Shown: positions 1-6,891 of the stretch, one piece after another
Position numbering within the stretch: position 1 is the stretch's first letter
How the letters are laid out: each line of letters starts with the position of its first letter
Assembly (NCBI GenBank): GCA_007118555.1
Contig: SKRJ01000473.1
Coordinates: 1 to 8,566, forward strand
Length of the DNA: 8,566 bases
Origin: Anaerolineae bacterium
Lineage (GTDB): Bacteria; Chloroflexota; Anaerolineae; UBA1429
Direction of reading: 5' to 3'
Made by a program: the position numbers and the translations under genes
Notes under the pieces: generated by a model
What the model was told of the DNA's origin: nothing
What the model saw: only the letters and a program-made list of their open reading frames with translations
Databases searched by the model: none

Positions 1-1
1 A

Positions 2-1726
2 GCCCACAAAAGAGCCGATATAGTTGCCCCGCTGGTACTCGCCGCCCACCACCACTTGCGACGTCCCCGACTTGCCGGCGACCCAATAGCCCGGCACGAT
101 GGCCGGCCGCATGCCCAGGTGGACCGCCTCGACCAACATGGCCGAAACCTGCTCGGCTACCTCGGGCGAGACCACCTGACGGCCCCAGTCGCGGGTCAGC
201 GGCATCACCCCGTCCGCATTCCGCACGGCAGCGACCACATACGGCCGCCGGATGACGCCGCCGTTGGCCAGGGCACCATAGGCCATGGCCACCTGCAGCG
301 GCGTGGCCGACATGCCCTGGCCATAGCTGTTGCGCCCCAGGTCGGACATGTGCCAGGCATCGTGGCCAGGCACCCGCATGATGCCTCGCTCTTCGGCGGC
401 CAAATCGATCCCTGTCGGATCGGAAAAGCCAAAGCGCTTGAACAGCTCATAAAAGCGCGCCGGGCCCAGTGCATTGGCCACGTAGGCGGACCCGACGTTC
501 AGCGACCTGGCCAGCATCTCGGTCATGGTGGTGATGCCGTGGGCCTGCCGGTCGGCGTTGCGAATCTCTTCGTTGCCGATCACGATCACGCCCTGATCCT
601 CATAGGTGCTGTCCGGATGAATGACGCGCGCATCCAGCGCCGCCGCGACGGTCAGCGGCTTGATGACCGAGCCCGGCTCATAGACCGTGCCTGTGGCGCT
701 ATTGCGCCAGGTCTCGGGGCGGGCCTCGAAAAAGTAGGCCGGCTCATAGGTGGGCGAGTTGGCCATGGCCAGCACCGCGCCGGTGCGCGGATCCAGCACG
801 ATCAGCGTGCCCGAGCTCGCGTTGCTCGTCTGCTGAGCGTCGCGCAGGATACGCTCTGCCTCGAACTGAACGGCGCGATCGATGGTCAGAATCAGATCGG
901 CCCCATCCTGAGCGGGCACATGCCCCCCCAGGACCGCCAACAGGCGGTCGCCGCTGGGATGGTTGATGCCGCGCCATTCGCCGCTTTCGCCGCGCAGCAG
1001 CCGGTCGTGGTATGACTCGAGGCCATACTGGGGCTCGCCCTGAAAGTTGACAAAGCCCAGGACGTGGGCCAACAGGGCCCCGTCGGGATAGATGCGCAGG
1101 AAACCGGGCTCTATGACCAGCACGTCGAGGCCTCTGTTCAGCTCGGCCAGCGCGCTACAGACCGGTTCGGGCACGCCGGTGCTGAGGGTGTGCCTGCGAT
1201 CGCGGCTGCCCTGCAAGATCCGTTCAACCTCTACGCGTGGCTCGTTGAGCACGCTGGACAGGAACACGACCAGCGTCCTATGCAGGTTCTCGTCCTGAAG
1301 CAGGGGCCCCCTGAGACTCTGCAGCAACTCGCTGGGCTCGCCCGTCAGGCCATCCAAGAGCAGGGGCGCCATGGCCACCTGGTACTGGGTGGCCGGCTCC
1401 TGGCCCTCGAGAATCGTCTCTACCACGCCCTGAAGCCGCTCCTGGAGCGCACCTCGGGTCGGCGCATGGTCGTACCGATCAGGGCGAAAGAATACGTGAC
1501 AGGCATAGGTCGAGCTGGCCAGATAGTGGCCGTTGGCATCCAGGATGCCCCCACGCACAGCCGGTATCATCTCGGGGGGCTGGGCGTAGGCCGGCGTCGG
1601 CATGATGAGCTGAAACCAGGCCAGGCGCCCGATGAGCAGGAACCCAAGCATGCTGAACACAATGAGCAGCCAGAGCATGCGCCTCTGCTGGTCCAGATCC
1701 ATCTGGCGTTCTGATCTGTCTGTCAT
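2..1726 (-). CDS. ftsI: FtsI/PBP2b-type class B penicillin-binding protein (3' end outside window)
   Basis: Septal peptidoglycan DD-transpeptidase of the divisome, cross-linking peptide stems outside the cytoplasmic membrane. I translated the minus strand: 575 codons are visible without a stop, and the reading frame leaves the window at its left edge. A short charged cytoplasmic tail (residues 1-16) precedes one membrane segment (about 17-40, LWLLIVFSMLGFLLIGRLAW). Next come the N-terminal PBP motif RGGILDANG (58-66) and YGLESYHDRLLRG (234-246). The transpeptidase signatures are S353-V-I-K356 (nucleophile in S353), S408-L-N410 and K552-S-G-T555, plus YGQG at 468-471. KSGT instead of KTGT also occurs in E. 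coli FtsI, so the enzyme looks active. ATG at 1726 is the first possible start after an in-frame TAG, although its ribosome site is poor (AGGA only 2 nt away). It lies 49 bp after the FtsL-like gene and probably shares its operon. A SpoVD-like or PASTA-bearing C-terminus cannot be judged because it is missing. Confidence 0.93.
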   Translation of the reverse strand, partial: MTDRSERQMDLDQQRRMLWLLIVFSMLGFLLIGRLAWFQLIMPTPAYAQPPEMIPAVRGGILDANGHYLASSTYACHVFFRPDRYDHAPTRGALQERLQGVVETILEGQEPATQYQVAMAPLLLDGLTGEPSELLQSLRGPLLQDENLHRTLVVFLSSVLNEPRVEVERILQGSRDRRHTLSTGVPEPVCSALAELNRGLDVLVIEPGFLRIYPDGALLAHVLGFVNFQGEPQYGLESYHDRLLRGESGEWRGINHPSGDRLLAVLGGHVPAQDGADLILTIDRAVQFEAERILRDAQQTSNASSGTLIVLDPRTGAVLAMANSPTYEPAYFFEARPETWRNSATGTVYEPGSVIKPLTVAAALDARVIHPDSTYEDQGVIVIGNEEIRNADRQAHGITTMTEMLARSLNVGSAYVANALGPARFYELFKRFGFSDPTGIDLAAEERGIMRVPGHDAWHMSDLGRNSYGQGMSATPLQVAMAYGALANGGVIRRPYVVAAVRNADGVMPLTRDWGRQVVSPEVAEQVSAMLVEAVHLGMRPAIVPGYWVAGKSGTSQVVVGGEYQRGNYIGSFVG

Positions 1727-1775
1727 GATCCTGTACGCCGCATCCTTGCCATGTTTCTACCGAATCGTCGCATCT

Positions 1776-2261
1776 CTACCTGTCGTTGGTCCAGGGACGT
1801 AGCCACCCTCGTAACCCGTCTCTGAACCCCTGCCAGGCCCCGTCGGGCTCGTCAGCCACCGTTGGGCCCACAACGCTACCCGACTGAATATACGCAGCAT
1901 CGAGGGGCCGACAACCTGGACAGGTTATGCTCAGATGACGCGATGCATCGGACGCATCGGCAAGCTGATAACCCTCTTCGATGCCGTGCTGCAGCACGCG
2001 CTTGAGCGAGCCCAGCATTGCCACCTCGGCGTTCAGCGTAACCAACTCACGATGGAGCTCCTCCTTGCGGATCTGCTGCTCGCGAACCTGACTGGCCAGC
2101 AGCGCCACCTCGCTGGATTGCCGCAGGTACAGCCAGCCCGCCAGACCCAGCACGATGAGCATAAGGGCAAAAAAGAGCACGACACGCATGTCCACCCGGG
2201 CGCCCCCATTGTCGGGCCCCAGCCGGCCATACGGGATGAATAGCTCGTTGCGTTGCCTCAT
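1776..2261 (-). CDS. ftsL: FtsL-like bitopic division protein
   Basis: Predicted divisome scaffold of the FtsL/DivIC type, which bridges early and late division proteins through an extracytoplasmic coiled coil. The protein is 161 aa: a cytoplasmic N-terminus (1-25), one hydrophobic segment (about 26-47, RVVLFFALMLIVLGLAGWLY), then a charged heptad-like helix (about 50-95, with SQVREQQIRKEELHRELVTL), as in FtsL. Identification rests on topology plus position between rsmH and ftsI, since FtsL sequences diverge too far for a motif. The tail (96-161) is longer than in a minimal FtsL and contains C114-P-G-C117, a CxxC on the presumed outer face, which is odd for this family. The ATG at 2261 has an AAGGA about 8 nt upstream. 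The gap to rsmH is 43 bp. It could instead be annotated as a DivIC/septum-formation-initiator-like protein. Confidence 0.72.
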   Translation of the reverse strand: MRQRNELFIPYGRLGPDNGGARVDMRVVLFFALMLIVLGLAGWLYLRQSSEVALLASQVREQQIRKEELHRELVTLNAEVAMLGSLKRVLQHGIEEGYQLADASDASRHLSITCPGCRPLDAAYIQSGSVVGPTVADEPDGAWQGFRDGLRGWLRPWTNDR

Positions 2262-2304
2262 GCTAGATTCCTTGTGGGCTCGTCCGCATCTATGGGTCTG
2301 TGCG

Positions 2305-3258
<954 letters not shown>

Positions 3259-3261
3259 CTC

Positions 3262-3693
3262 TCAGACGCCCTTTCGGGCCAGGTCGTCGAGCACATCGCC
3301 CAGCATCTCGCGGTTGTGGACAAGCTCTTGGTGCCAACGCTGGGGGCTCCACAGTTCGATGACGTCGTCCGCGCCCACAAAAATGGCCTCGCCGTCGATC
3401 TCGGCGTACTCGCGTAGATAAGCGGGCACCAGAATACGGCCCAGCTTGTCGAGGCAGACCTCGCACGCGCCACCAAAGAACCAGCGCGTAAAGATGCGCC
3501 GCTCGCGGCTGGCGCTGGGGGCCAGCTCCAGCCTCTCCGCAAGGGCCTGCCATGCCCCTTGTGGATACAGCAACAAGTTGGTATCATGTCCGCGTGTGAG
3601 AAAGAGACCCGCGGCGAGACCCTCTCGCAGGCGAGCGGGTACGGTCACACGGCCCTTTTCATCGAGGGCGTGGCGATATTCGCCGAGAAACAC
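3262..3693 (-). CDS. mraZ: Transcriptional regulator MraZ (GTG start)
   Basis: DNA-binding regulator of the dcw cluster with two tandem SpoVT/AbrB-like half-domains; members form ring-shaped oligomers and bind tandem short repeats upstream of mraZ. The protein is 143 aa, typical of the family. The paired DxxxR signatures are D11-E-K-G-R15, followed by VTVPARLRE, and D82-K-L-G-R86, followed by ILVPAYLREYA. The N-terminus MFLGEYRHALDEKGR is classic for the family. The start is GTG at 3693-3691, with a strong AGGAGG 7 nt upstream; no ATG alternative lies before the first DxxxR motif. It is first in the operon, 3 nt before rsmH, and directly downstream of a matching four-box operator, so autoregulation is likely. 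The role is known in E. coli, Mycoplasma and Corynebacterium; here it is inferred. Confidence 0.97.
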   Translation of the reverse strand: MFLGEYRHALDEKGRVTVPARLREGLAAGLFLTRGHDTNLLLYPQGAWQALAERLELAPSASRERRIFTRWFFGGACEVCLDKLGRILVPAYLREYAEIDGEAIFVGADDVIELWSPQRWHQELVHNREMLGDVLDDLARKGV

Positions 3694-3700
3694 CGAGGGA

Positions 3701-3706
3701 CCTCCT
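3701..3706 (-). promoter_or_regulatory. Ribosome binding site of mraZ
   Basis: On the minus strand this reads AGGAGG, 7 nt before the GTG codon at 3693. It decides the non-ATG start of mraZ. Confidence 0.85.
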
Positions 3707-3750
3707 CAAGGCAGAACTCGTGGAGATGGTACGACATCAGCGGTGACGCC

Positions 3751-3784
3751 CCACCTGTTCCCACCATCCTCCACAAACTGCCAC
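3751..3784 (-). promoter_or_regulatory. MraZ operator: four GTGG boxes at exact 10-bp period
   Basis: On the minus strand, GTGG occurs at 3784-3781, 3774-3771, 3764-3761 and 3754-3751, so each box starts exactly 10 bp after the previous one (one helical turn). The contexts are TGGTGGCA, TTGTGGAG, TGGTGGGA and AGGTGGGG. Known MraZ operators are tandem TGGGN-type repeats separated by 5 nt, giving the same 10-bp period. The array begins just after the predicted -10, so it would cover the transcription start and early leader, which suits autorepression. A fifth GTGG at 3805-3802 lies in the promoter spacer, one base out of phase. The repeats are seen directly; binding by MraZ is inferred from the family. 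Confidence 0.88.
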
Positions 3785-3785
3785 C

Positions 3786-3814
3786 AGTATACATGGTGTG
3801 CCCACATCTGACAA
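3786..3814 (-). promoter_or_regulatory. Sigma-A type promoter of the mraZ/dcw operon
   Basis: On the minus strand, the -35 TTGTCA (3814-3809) and -10 TATACT (3791-3786) are separated by exactly 17 bp. Each differs from consensus at one position. Predicted transcription start is near 3780, giving a leader of about 86 nt before mraZ that contains the GTGG boxes. Confidence 0.75.
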
Positions 3815-3937
3815 CGCAATCTACCGTAAATTCCTGTCAATCTGAGAAATCCGTGGCCCACTCTCTCAAGCCGCTTTTAGAGAACCGCCGTGACTGTGGC
3901 CTGCAGTTCAGCCTGCTTTTATGCTTGGATACGAGCA

Positions 3938-3946
3938 TGGTATCAT
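3938..3946 (+). promoter_or_regulatory. Possible extended -10 promoter of mtaB
   Basis: TGGTATCAT is an extended -10 element (TGn followed by TATCAT at 3941-3946). The hexamer 17 bp upstream (TTTATG, 3918-3923) is a poor -35. Transcription would start around 3952-3954, at or next to the mtaB ATG, implying a leaderless or nearly leaderless message. No Shine-Dalgarno-like sequence precedes that ATG, which agrees with this reading. It remains a pattern match. Confidence 0.4.
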
Positions 3947-3953
3947 CGCCTGT

Positions 3954-5243
3954 ATGAAGCTCTACCTCACGTCCCTGGGCTGCCGCCTGAACCAGGCCGA
4001 GATCGAGGCGCTCTCGCGCCGCGCCATGGCGCTTGGGTGTGACCTCGTGGAGACGCCCACCCAGGCCGATTGGGCCGTGATCAACACCTGCACCGTCACC
4101 CACGTGGCGGCCCGCAAGTCCCGCCAGGCAATCCGGCGCCTGCGCCGCGACAACCCCGCCGTACGCATCGCCGTCATCGGCTGCTATGGTGAGATGTCGC
4201 CCGACGAGGCCCGCGCCCTGACGGGCGTGGACCTGGTGCTGCCCAATGTGGAAAAGGAGCAGCTACTGGAGCGGCTCGTGGCCGAGGTGGACCTACCGGC
4301 GCAAGCGCCGCGGCAAGAGTCGTCACAATCGCCGAGGCGACGCACCCGGGCGTTCGTCAAGGTACAAGATGGCTGTGACAACCGTTGCGCTTACTGCATC
4401 GTGACCGTGGCCCGCGGCCCCTCGCGCAGCCGCCTGCCCGACGAGATCCTGGCCGAGATCGACGAGCGAGCGCACGAGGGTGCGCAAGAGGTGGTGCTCA
4501 CGGGGGTCAACATCGGCGCCTATGGCCGGGACCGCCCCGACAGCGGCCCCCTGCCGCAGGAGGAGGGCTGGTCGTTGGCGCGGCTGGTACACGAGATCCT
4601 GGCGCGCACCGAGATTGCACGGCTGCGCCTCTCCTCCATCGAGCCGTGGGACCTGACCGAGGCGCTGCTCGCCCTCTGGCCGCACCCACGCCTGTGCCGC
4701 CAGGTACACCTGCCGCTACAGAGCGGCTCGGATGCCATGTTGCGGCGCATGGGCCGGCCCATCGACGTCGCTGGCTTTGGAGATCTGGTGGCCGCGCTGC
4801 GCGAGCGCGTGCCCGAGATGGCCGTGTCCACCGACCTGATCGTGGGCTTTCCCGGCGAGAGCGACGCTGACTTTCAGGAGACGAGGCGGGTGGCCCGGGA
4901 GCTCGCGTTCTCGCGGTTGCACGTCTTCCGCTACTCGCCCCGTGCCGGCACGCCGGCCGCCCAATGGGAGCCCGTCCCGCATGAGGGGACCCGCCGCCGC
5001 AGCGAACGACTCATCGCCCTGGGCGACGAGCTGGCCCTCGCCTATCACCGGCGCTTTGTGGGGGAGACGGTCCAGGTGCTGTTCGAGACGGCGGTAACAC
5101 GAGATGGGGTTCCGGGCTGGAGCGGTCTGACCGACCACTATGTGCGTGTGTGGTCGCCCGGCGACGATGATAGGCATAACCAGATGCACCACGTCCGAGG
5201 TCTGGCGGCCGACGTCGAGGGGCTGCGGGGCGAACTCGTCTAG
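3954..5243 (+). CDS. mtaB: tRNA (N6-threonylcarbamoyladenosine(37)-C2)-methylthiotransferase MtaB
   Basis: Radical-SAM enzyme with two [4Fe-4S] clusters that converts t6A37 of ANN-decoding tRNAs to ms2t6A, supporting decoding accuracy. The 429-aa protein has the three domains of the methylthiotransferase family. The N-terminal domain has cluster cysteines C10 (TSLGCRLNQAE), C46 (INTCTVT) and C77 (VIGCYGE). The radical-SAM core has C141, C145 and C148 in DGCDNRCAYC, followed by ARGPSRSR. A C-terminal TRAM-like stretch covers roughly the last 65 residues (VGETVQVLFE...). The NTCTVT context and LGCRLNQ favour MtaB over MiaB or RimO. The frame is open from an ATG at 3921, but the family N-terminus begins at MKLYLTSLGC, so I chose 3954. 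No ribosome site is visible. It is divergent from the dcw cluster and convergent with the next gene, the stops being 7 bp apart. Confidence 0.93.
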   Translation: MKLYLTSLGCRLNQAEIEALSRRAMALGCDLVETPTQADWAVINTCTVTHVAARKSRQAIRRLRRDNPAVRIAVIGCYGEMSPDEARALTGVDLVLPNVEKEQLLERLVAEVDLPAQAPRQESSQSPRRRTRAFVKVQDGCDNRCAYCIVTVARGPSRSRLPDEILAEIDERAHEGAQEVVLTGVNIGAYGRDRPDSGPLPQEEGWSLARLVHEILARTEIARLRLSSIEPWDLTEALLALWPHPRLCRQVHLPLQSGSDAMLRRMGRPIDVAGFGDLVAALRERVPEMAVSTDLIVGFPGESDADFQETRRVARELAFSRLHVFRYSPRAGTPAAQWEPVPHEGTRRRSERLIALGDELALAYHRRFVGETVQVLFETAVTRDGVPGWSGLTDHYVRVWSPGDDDRHNQMHHVRGLAADVEGLRGELV

Positions 5244-5250
5244 GCGAGGA

Positions 5251-6045
5251 TCAGGGCTCCAGCGGCGGCAGGACGAGATGCGGCGCATACCCACGCACAG
5301 GTCGGATCTGCCCATAGATGTCGGCGCGGTACTCGAACATGCGGCCCTCGATCGCCAGCACGATCTGGTAGCCCTGGGTGGCCACCCAGGCGCAGTCCGT
5401 GGCCTCCTGGCGCAGCCCGAGGCAGGCATCGGGCCAGCGCACCGGCCCAATCTCCCGCACTTCGATCGCGTCGATGCCCACCCCTTCCCGGGCCATCAGG
5501 TCCAGACGGGCCTGCGCCAACAGGCTGGCCTGCTGCTCTTGGCCCATCACCCGGATATAGACCTGCTCGGCCCAGGCGGCCAGGTGCGCTTGCTCCTGCG
5601 AGGTGGCCTGGCGCTCGCCCTGCCCTGCAAAGGACAGCGTCACGGTAGCTCGAGAGGATTCGCTTCCCGTATACGCAAAAGGCGCCAGGGTCAGGGCATA
5701 GGCCTGGTACCAGGCCAGTTCGCCTTCGGTCATATAGGCCAGACGCGGACCCTCATCACAGGGGCCATAGCGGATCTGCCAGGCATGGTCCACGACGAGC
5801 TGGCTGCAGCCCCCCAGAGGCGGCGCGAGGGTGCCCTGGCGTACCCAACGCAACCCGTCTGCGCGGGCGGGAGGTGCGCCGGGATCGGCGGGCGCCGGCT
5901 CATGAACCGCCGGATCTTGGGCCACCGGTTCGGGAACCGCCGGCGGCATGTTGGCGCGAATGCCAGCCAGGGGCACAATCACCAAAAGGGCCCCCAACGC
6001 GAGCGCGAACATAAAGCCGAACAGAAACCAGAGCGCCTTGGGCAT
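5251..6045 (-). CDS. Membrane-anchored extracytoplasmic protein with C-terminal WPDACLG module
   Basis: No function is known to me. The 264-aa protein has an N-terminal hydrophobic segment (about 4-29), which could be an uncleaved anchor or a signal peptide; there is no lipobox cysteine. A Pro/Ala-rich linker (34-60) follows, then two apparent domains. The first (about 65-170) holds C80 and C96 and a region with TVTLSFAGQGERQAT. The second (about 174-250) has ARLDLMAREGVGIDAIEV, then GPVRWPDACLG (C208), DCAW (C218), GYQIVLAIEG and FEYRADIYG. I associate this 'WPDACLG ... GYxIxLxxxGxxxEYxxD' pattern with secreted or lipoproteins of Chloroflexota; that is recollection, not a search. The paired cysteines could form disulfides outside the cell. 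The ATG at 6045 has AGAGGA about 9 nt upstream. It is divergent from the DUF4342 pair and converges tightly on mtaB. Confidence 0.8.
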   Translation of the reverse strand: MPKALWFLFGFMFALALGALLVIVPLAGIRANMPPAVPEPVAQDPAVHEPAPADPGAPPARADGLRWVRQGTLAPPLGGCSQLVVDHAWQIRYGPCDEGPRLAYMTEGELAWYQAYALTLAPFAYTGSESSRATVTLSFAGQGERQATSQEQAHLAAWAEQVYIRVMGQEQQASLLAQARLDLMAREGVGIDAIEVREIGPVRWPDACLGLRQEATDCAWVATQGYQIVLAIEGRMFEYRADIYGQIRPVRGYAPHLVLPPLEP

Positions 6046-6145
6046 GGATTTTGATCCTCTCGAATCCTTGTAGCTGTGATAACCCCGCTGCCCTCAAGAC
6101 GTTGCCCCCAGGGCACGAGTTCCCCGCAAGATGGCACAACCCTGG

Positions 6146-6185
6146 CGCGATAATCGCGTATAATAGTAGAGAACCGCTCGAGCGG
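6146..6185 (+). promoter_or_regulatory. Palindrome-flanked -10 region upstream of the DUF4342 pair
   Basis: A consensus TATAAT lies at 6159-6164, about 53 bp before the first small gene. Immediately upstream is a perfect 13-bp palindrome (CGCGAT-A-ATCGCG, 6146-6158), and 9 bp downstream a perfect 12-bp palindrome (CCGCTCGAGCGG, 6174-6185). No good -35 exists at 16-18 bp spacing; the nearest candidate, TGGCAC at 6132-6137, is 21 bp away. The arrangement fits a promoter with operator sites, possibly activator-dependent. It also lies in the divergent gap to the minus-strand gene starting at 6045. The motifs are seen directly; regulator binding is inference. Confidence 0.5.
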
Positions 6186-6202
6186 GTGATCGATTGCACC
6201 TG

Positions 6203-6209
6203 AAGGAGG
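6203..6209 (+). promoter_or_regulatory. Ribosome binding site of the first small gene
   Basis: AAGGAGG, 7 nt before the ATG at 6217: a near-perfect Shine-Dalgarno that supports this short gene as real. Confidence 0.85.
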
Positions 6210-6216
6210 CACACCC

Positions 6217-6486
6217 ATGTCTGAACCGTTTGAACTGGACACCCCCGAGAACCCCCAGCGCAAGCAAGAGTTGGATCTGTCGGCCGAGAATGTGTGGGCC
6301 AAGCTACGCTCTCTATGGCACGCGATCTGGGCCAAGAGTCTGTACATACGGCGACGCGGCGAAACGCAGGTCAAGCTGCCTCTGCCTATCGCGATCTTTT
6401 TGGCTGTGTTCTTTCCGCAGTTTTCCGTGCCCATCCTTGTGATCGGCGTGGTGGCGGGTTTTTCGTTCACCATCGGACCGCGCTAG
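6217..6486 (+). CDS. Small membrane-type protein, diverged DUF4342 paralogue
   Basis: Function unknown. The 89-aa protein has a polar N-terminus (1-20), an amphipathic stretch (about 24-40, with VWAKLRSLWHAIWAK), a basic strand (YIRRRGETQVKLPLP, 43-57) and a hydrophobic C-terminus (about 58-86) able to form one membrane helix or a re-entrant hairpin. It aligns without gaps to the DUF4342 core of the next gene: about 14 of 65 positions are identical by eye, including K, L, H, I, G-x-T, LPL and a Pro within the hydrophobic part. It has lost the usual GN turn and the terminal cysteine of DUF4342. Both proteins begin MSEPF. A strong ribosome site fixes the start. It is 64 bp from the next gene and probably co-transcribed. 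Standard searches may miss the relationship. Confidence 0.8.
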   Translation: MSEPFELDTPENPQRKQELDLSAENVWAKLRSLWHAIWAKSLYIRRRGETQVKLPLPIAIFLAVFFPQFSVPILVIGVVAGFSFTIGPR

Positions 6487-6540
6487 CTCGCCGTTTTGGC
6501 GATCGCGCTACGTGACACCGGGCAGGCCTGTTTGCCTGAG

Positions 6541-6546
6541 GGAGGG
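6541..6546 (+). promoter_or_regulatory. Ribosome binding site fixing the DUF4342 start
   Basis: GGAGGG ends 4 nt before the ATG at 6551. This, and the shared MSEPF beginning with the preceding gene, selects 6551 over the in-frame ATG at 6512, which lacks a comparable site. Confidence 0.75.
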
Positions 6547-6550
6547 ATCT

Positions 6551-6886
6551 ATGTCAGAACCGTTTGGCACCGAGCAAGAGCAGACTGAGGAGCATATTCG
6601 CCGCGAAGAGATGCATGTCGCCGGCTCCGAGCTGGTGGACAAGGTCAAAGAGCTGATACATCAGGGGAACATCCGTCGCATCGTGATCAAACACAAGGGC
6701 CAGACCGTGATGGAGTTGCCCCTGACGCTGGCCGCCGTGGGCGCTGTCGCGTTGCCGATGCTGACGGCGGTGGGCGCCTTTGCGGCCCTGGCCACAAACT
6801 GCTCTATCGTCGTAGAGCGCATCGTCGAGGAGCCGCCGACGTCACCCGGCGAGGGTGGCACACCCACGCAGCCGCTGTCGGAGTAG
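6551..6886 (+). CDS. DUF4342 domain-containing small protein
   Basis: Member of the DUF4342 family, whose biochemical role is unknown to me. The protein is 111 aa. An acidic N-terminus (1-22) precedes the domain (about 23-90): VAGSELVDKVKELIHQGNIRR (23-43), the strand IVIKHKGQTVMELPLTL (44-60), then a small-residue-rich hydrophobic stretch (61-82) with P69 and G75, ending in NCSIVVE (83-89). The 'KVKELIxxGNxRRIxIK ... xLPLT ... NCxIxV' pattern is the family's core. Many DUF4342 proteins have a UBA-like helical domain in front; here it is replaced by a short acidic tail. The C-terminus (93-111) is Pro/Gly/Thr-rich and probably disordered. The hydrophobic stretch might insert in the membrane, but its many Ala and Gly residues also fit a packed soluble helix. 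It follows its diverged paralogue by 64 bp and ends just before a long palindrome. Confidence 0.88.
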   Translation: MSEPFGTEQEQTEEHIRREEMHVAGSELVDKVKELIHQGNIRRIVIKHKGQTVMELPLTLAAVGAVALPMLTAVGAFAALATNCSIVVERIVEEPPTSPGEGGTPTQPLSE

Positions 6887-6891
6887 GCATA

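Noticed and set aside
552..556. KSGT rather than KTGT in FtsI as a possible active-site defect (positions are residue numbers)
   Set aside because: E. coli FtsI also carries KSG, so this is a normal variant and not evidence of inactivation.
56..1714. Long plus-strand open frames opposite ftsI (319 and 216 codons)
   Set aside because: They lie antisense to a complete set of PBP motifs, have low-complexity His/Arg/Gly-rich translations with no family resemblance, and are explained by high GC.
3835..3840. Perfect TTGACA on the minus strand upstream of mraZ
   Set aside because: No -10-like hexamer at 16-18 bp; the TTGTCA/TATACT pair further downstream is better placed. It might still be an orphan or alternative -35.
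3861..3880. Weak inverted repeat (CTCTCAA ... TTTAGAG) between mraZ and mtaB
   Set aside because: Six of seven matches with a 6-nt loop, between divergent promoters where a terminator is not expected; likely chance.
4716..5450. 244-codon minus-strand frame opposite mtaB
   Set aside because: It overlaps the radical-SAM and TRAM regions of mtaB and also crosses into the next gene; no recognisable motif.
5140..6054. 304-codon plus-strand frame opposite the envelope protein gene
   Set aside because: The minus-strand frame has a membrane segment, a plausible ribosome site and a recognisable C-terminal module; this frame has none of these.
6490..6538. Short stems (GCC-GTTTT-GGC and CAGGC-N6-GCCTG) between the two small genes
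   Set aside because: Stems of 3-5 bp are expected by chance in GC-rich DNA; the genes are more likely co-transcribed.
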